In this document: piece by piece, positions 6,610-7,190 of the stretch
Layout: each line of letters starts with the position of its first letter
Position numbering within the stretch: position 1 is the first letter of the stretch
NCBI GenBank assembly: GCA_900769175.1
Contig: CAAGFP010000199.1
Location: 1 to 7,190, forward strand
Reading direction: 5' to 3'
Origin: Lachnospiraceae bacterium
GTDB taxonomy: Bacteria; Bacillota; Clostridia; Lachnospirales; Lachnospiraceae
Length of the DNA stretch: 7,190 bases
The notes under the pieces: generated by a model
What the model was told of the DNA's origin: nothing
The model's database searches: none
Seen by the model: only the letters and a program-made list of their open reading frames with translations
Program-made: the position numbers and the translations under genes

Positions 6610-6629
6610 GGGAGACAGTTGTCTCCCCT
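6602..6629 (-). terminator. Terminator-like hairpin after the binding-protein gene (possible attenuator)
   Basis: AGGGGAGAC (6608-6616) and GTCTCCCCT (6621-6629) form a perfect 9-bp GC-rich stem with a 4-base loop. Read on the minus strand, the stem ends in T and is followed by TATTTA, a short imperfect U tract. It lies 73 bases past the binding-protein stop codon. The U tract is broken by an A, so partial termination is more likely than full. It would leave more mRNA for the binding protein than for the ATPase and permeases. The U tract is also the start of the 5' arm (in RNA) of the long hairpin. Confidence 0.65.
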
Positions 6630-6654
6630 AAATAATCAAAACAATCTACAGGAT

Positions 6655-6674
6655 CGGAAAGTCATTCCTTTCCG
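6655..6674 (-). repeat. Small hairpin in the nupN-nupO spacer
   Basis: CGGAAAG (6655-6661) and CTTTCCG (6668-6674) make a perfect 7-bp stem with a 6-base loop. It begins about 28 bases after the binding-protein stop codon. No U run follows on the minus strand, so it is not an intrinsic terminator by itself; it may add 3'-end stability. Confidence 0.4.
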
Positions 6675-6678
6675 GATA

Positions 6679-6708
6679 AAATATATTTTACCGAAATATA
6701 TTTTACTG
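6679..6708. repeat. Tandem 15-bp repeat over the binding-protein stop codon
   Basis: Two adjacent 15-base units (6679-6693 and 6694-6708) differ at one position, ending ACCG and ACTG. The second unit contains the stop codon of the binding-protein gene (6703-6705). The first unit overlaps a perfect 14-bp AT palindrome, TAAAATATATTTTA (6677-6690). It looks like a local duplication, probably neutral. Confidence 0.6.
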
Positions 6709-7190
6709 AACAGGGTCTGCGTCTTCAACGATACCATCAATTCTTAATGAGAAGTAAGGTGCACTTCTGAAAGTAGATTCGCTAAAGTAACCATCTACGA
6801 TTGCTTCTACGGTTTCACCCTGATAAATAGCTGTCATTGTAGACCAATCCATATATGAAAGATCAACAGGAGCAGTTGTAACGGTTGCACCTGCTACGGT
6901 GAAGGTAGAGGTATCGAATACATGAGTGGTTCCTGCTGCCAAAGCTGCTTCTACTTCTGCAACCTTTTCAGCGGTTCCTGCTGCGCATTCAGGTCCGAGG
7001 CCGGTAATTTTAACACCGTTCTTAGCATAACCTTCTGCGAAATCTGCTGCTACGGGCTGTCCGTCCATTACACATTTCATAGCATATTCATAATATACGC
7101 TCCAGCAGTTTGTAGCAGAAGTTAATGCTGCGTTGGGAGCAGTAGGAAGCATGTCCACATTGTATCCTACAGAGTAACAGATTTTACCGG
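6703..7190 (-). CDS. nupN: BMP family substrate-binding lipoprotein, C-terminal part (NupN/PnrA-like)
   Basis: Only the last 161 residues are in the window; the frame stays open to the right edge, so the N-terminus, lipobox and promoter are outside. The segment is the C-terminal part of a BMP/PnrA-like binding protein, which captures substrate (nucleosides in characterised members) outside the membrane for the ABC channel. Typical family sequence is CYSVGYNVDM from residue 4, then a helix around WSVYYEYAMKCVMDGQP, a central HVFDTSTFTV, and the ending GYFSESTFRSAPYFSLRIDG near the C-terminus. The internal GTG at 7158 is in frame but is just Val11 of this segment, not a start. Four cysteines occur here, which is unusual for an exported Gram-positive protein. 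The gene heads the operon of ATPase and two permeases, separated from them by hairpins that probably reduce downstream expression. Confidence 0.9.
   Translation of the reverse strand, partial: GKICYSVGYNVDMLPTAPNAALTSATNCWSVYYEYAMKCVMDGQPVAADFAEGYAKNGVKITGLGPECAAGTAEKVAEVEAALAAGTTHVFDTSTFTVAGATVTTAPVDLSYMDWSTMTAIYQGETVEAIVDGYFSESTFRSAPYFSLRIDGIVEDADPVQ

Noticed and set aside
6498..6702. Purine or other riboswitch in the spacer before the ATPase gene
   Set aside because: The hairpins are simple stem-loops; I see no three-way junction or conserved riboswitch core. A riboswitch for this operon would be expected upstream of the binding-protein gene, outside the window.
6439..6747. Plus-strand open frame of 102 codons across the nupN-nupO spacer
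   Set aside because: It overlaps the starts and ends of two secure minus-strand genes and the hairpins, and shows no ribosome binding site or motif.

Overview
The window looks like chromosomal DNA of a low-GC, spore-forming, anaerobic Firmicute, probably Lachnospiraceae or a close relative. The reasons are strong GGAGG-type ribosome binding sites, AT-rich spacers, a sporulation/germination membrane protein and the style of the DegV and BMP-type transporter proteins. The lineage is inferred from protein character, not from a marker gene.

Layout from left to right. Positions 1-299 hold no convincing gene. At the left edge there are minus-strand initiation signals (an extended -10 element and an AAAGGAG ribosome binding site), as expected if a divergent gene starts just outside the window. 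A near-consensus sigma-A promoter (300-329) followed by a palindrome at the expected transcription start (335-349) leads into a plus-strand DegV-family fatty-acid-binding protein gene (393-1280). Its intrinsic terminator (1308-1350) lies inside the 3' end of the convergent minus-strand gene. That gene (1284-2729) encodes a complete GerA-family spore membrane protein, best read as SpoVAF-like, with no gerB, gerC or spoVA genes beside it.

The right two thirds is a minus-strand BMP-type ABC importer operon, read from right to left. It has the 3' part of the substrate-binding lipoprotein gene (from the window edge to 6703), a 205-base structured spacer, a double-NBD ATPase (4953-6497), permease 1 (3868-4953) and permease 2 (2875-3867), then an intrinsic terminator (2797-2828). 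Gene order and types match the nucleoside importer NupNOPQ of Bacillus subtilis. The three downstream genes touch or overlap by one base, so translational coupling is likely. The spacer after the binding-protein gene carries a terminator-like hairpin, then a 23-bp-stem hairpin. This is consistent with the binding protein being made in excess over the membrane and ATPase subunits.

The genes form three separate transcription units (DegV, SpoVAF-like, Nup-like importer). Nothing in the sequence ties them into one pathway. I found no CRISPR array, tRNA, rRNA, insertion sequence or recognisable defence system. The main points of interest are the structured spacer at 6498-6702, the detached spoVAF-like gene, the terminator embedded in coding sequence, and the palindrome at the degV promoter. 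I do not see a clearly new biological system here.
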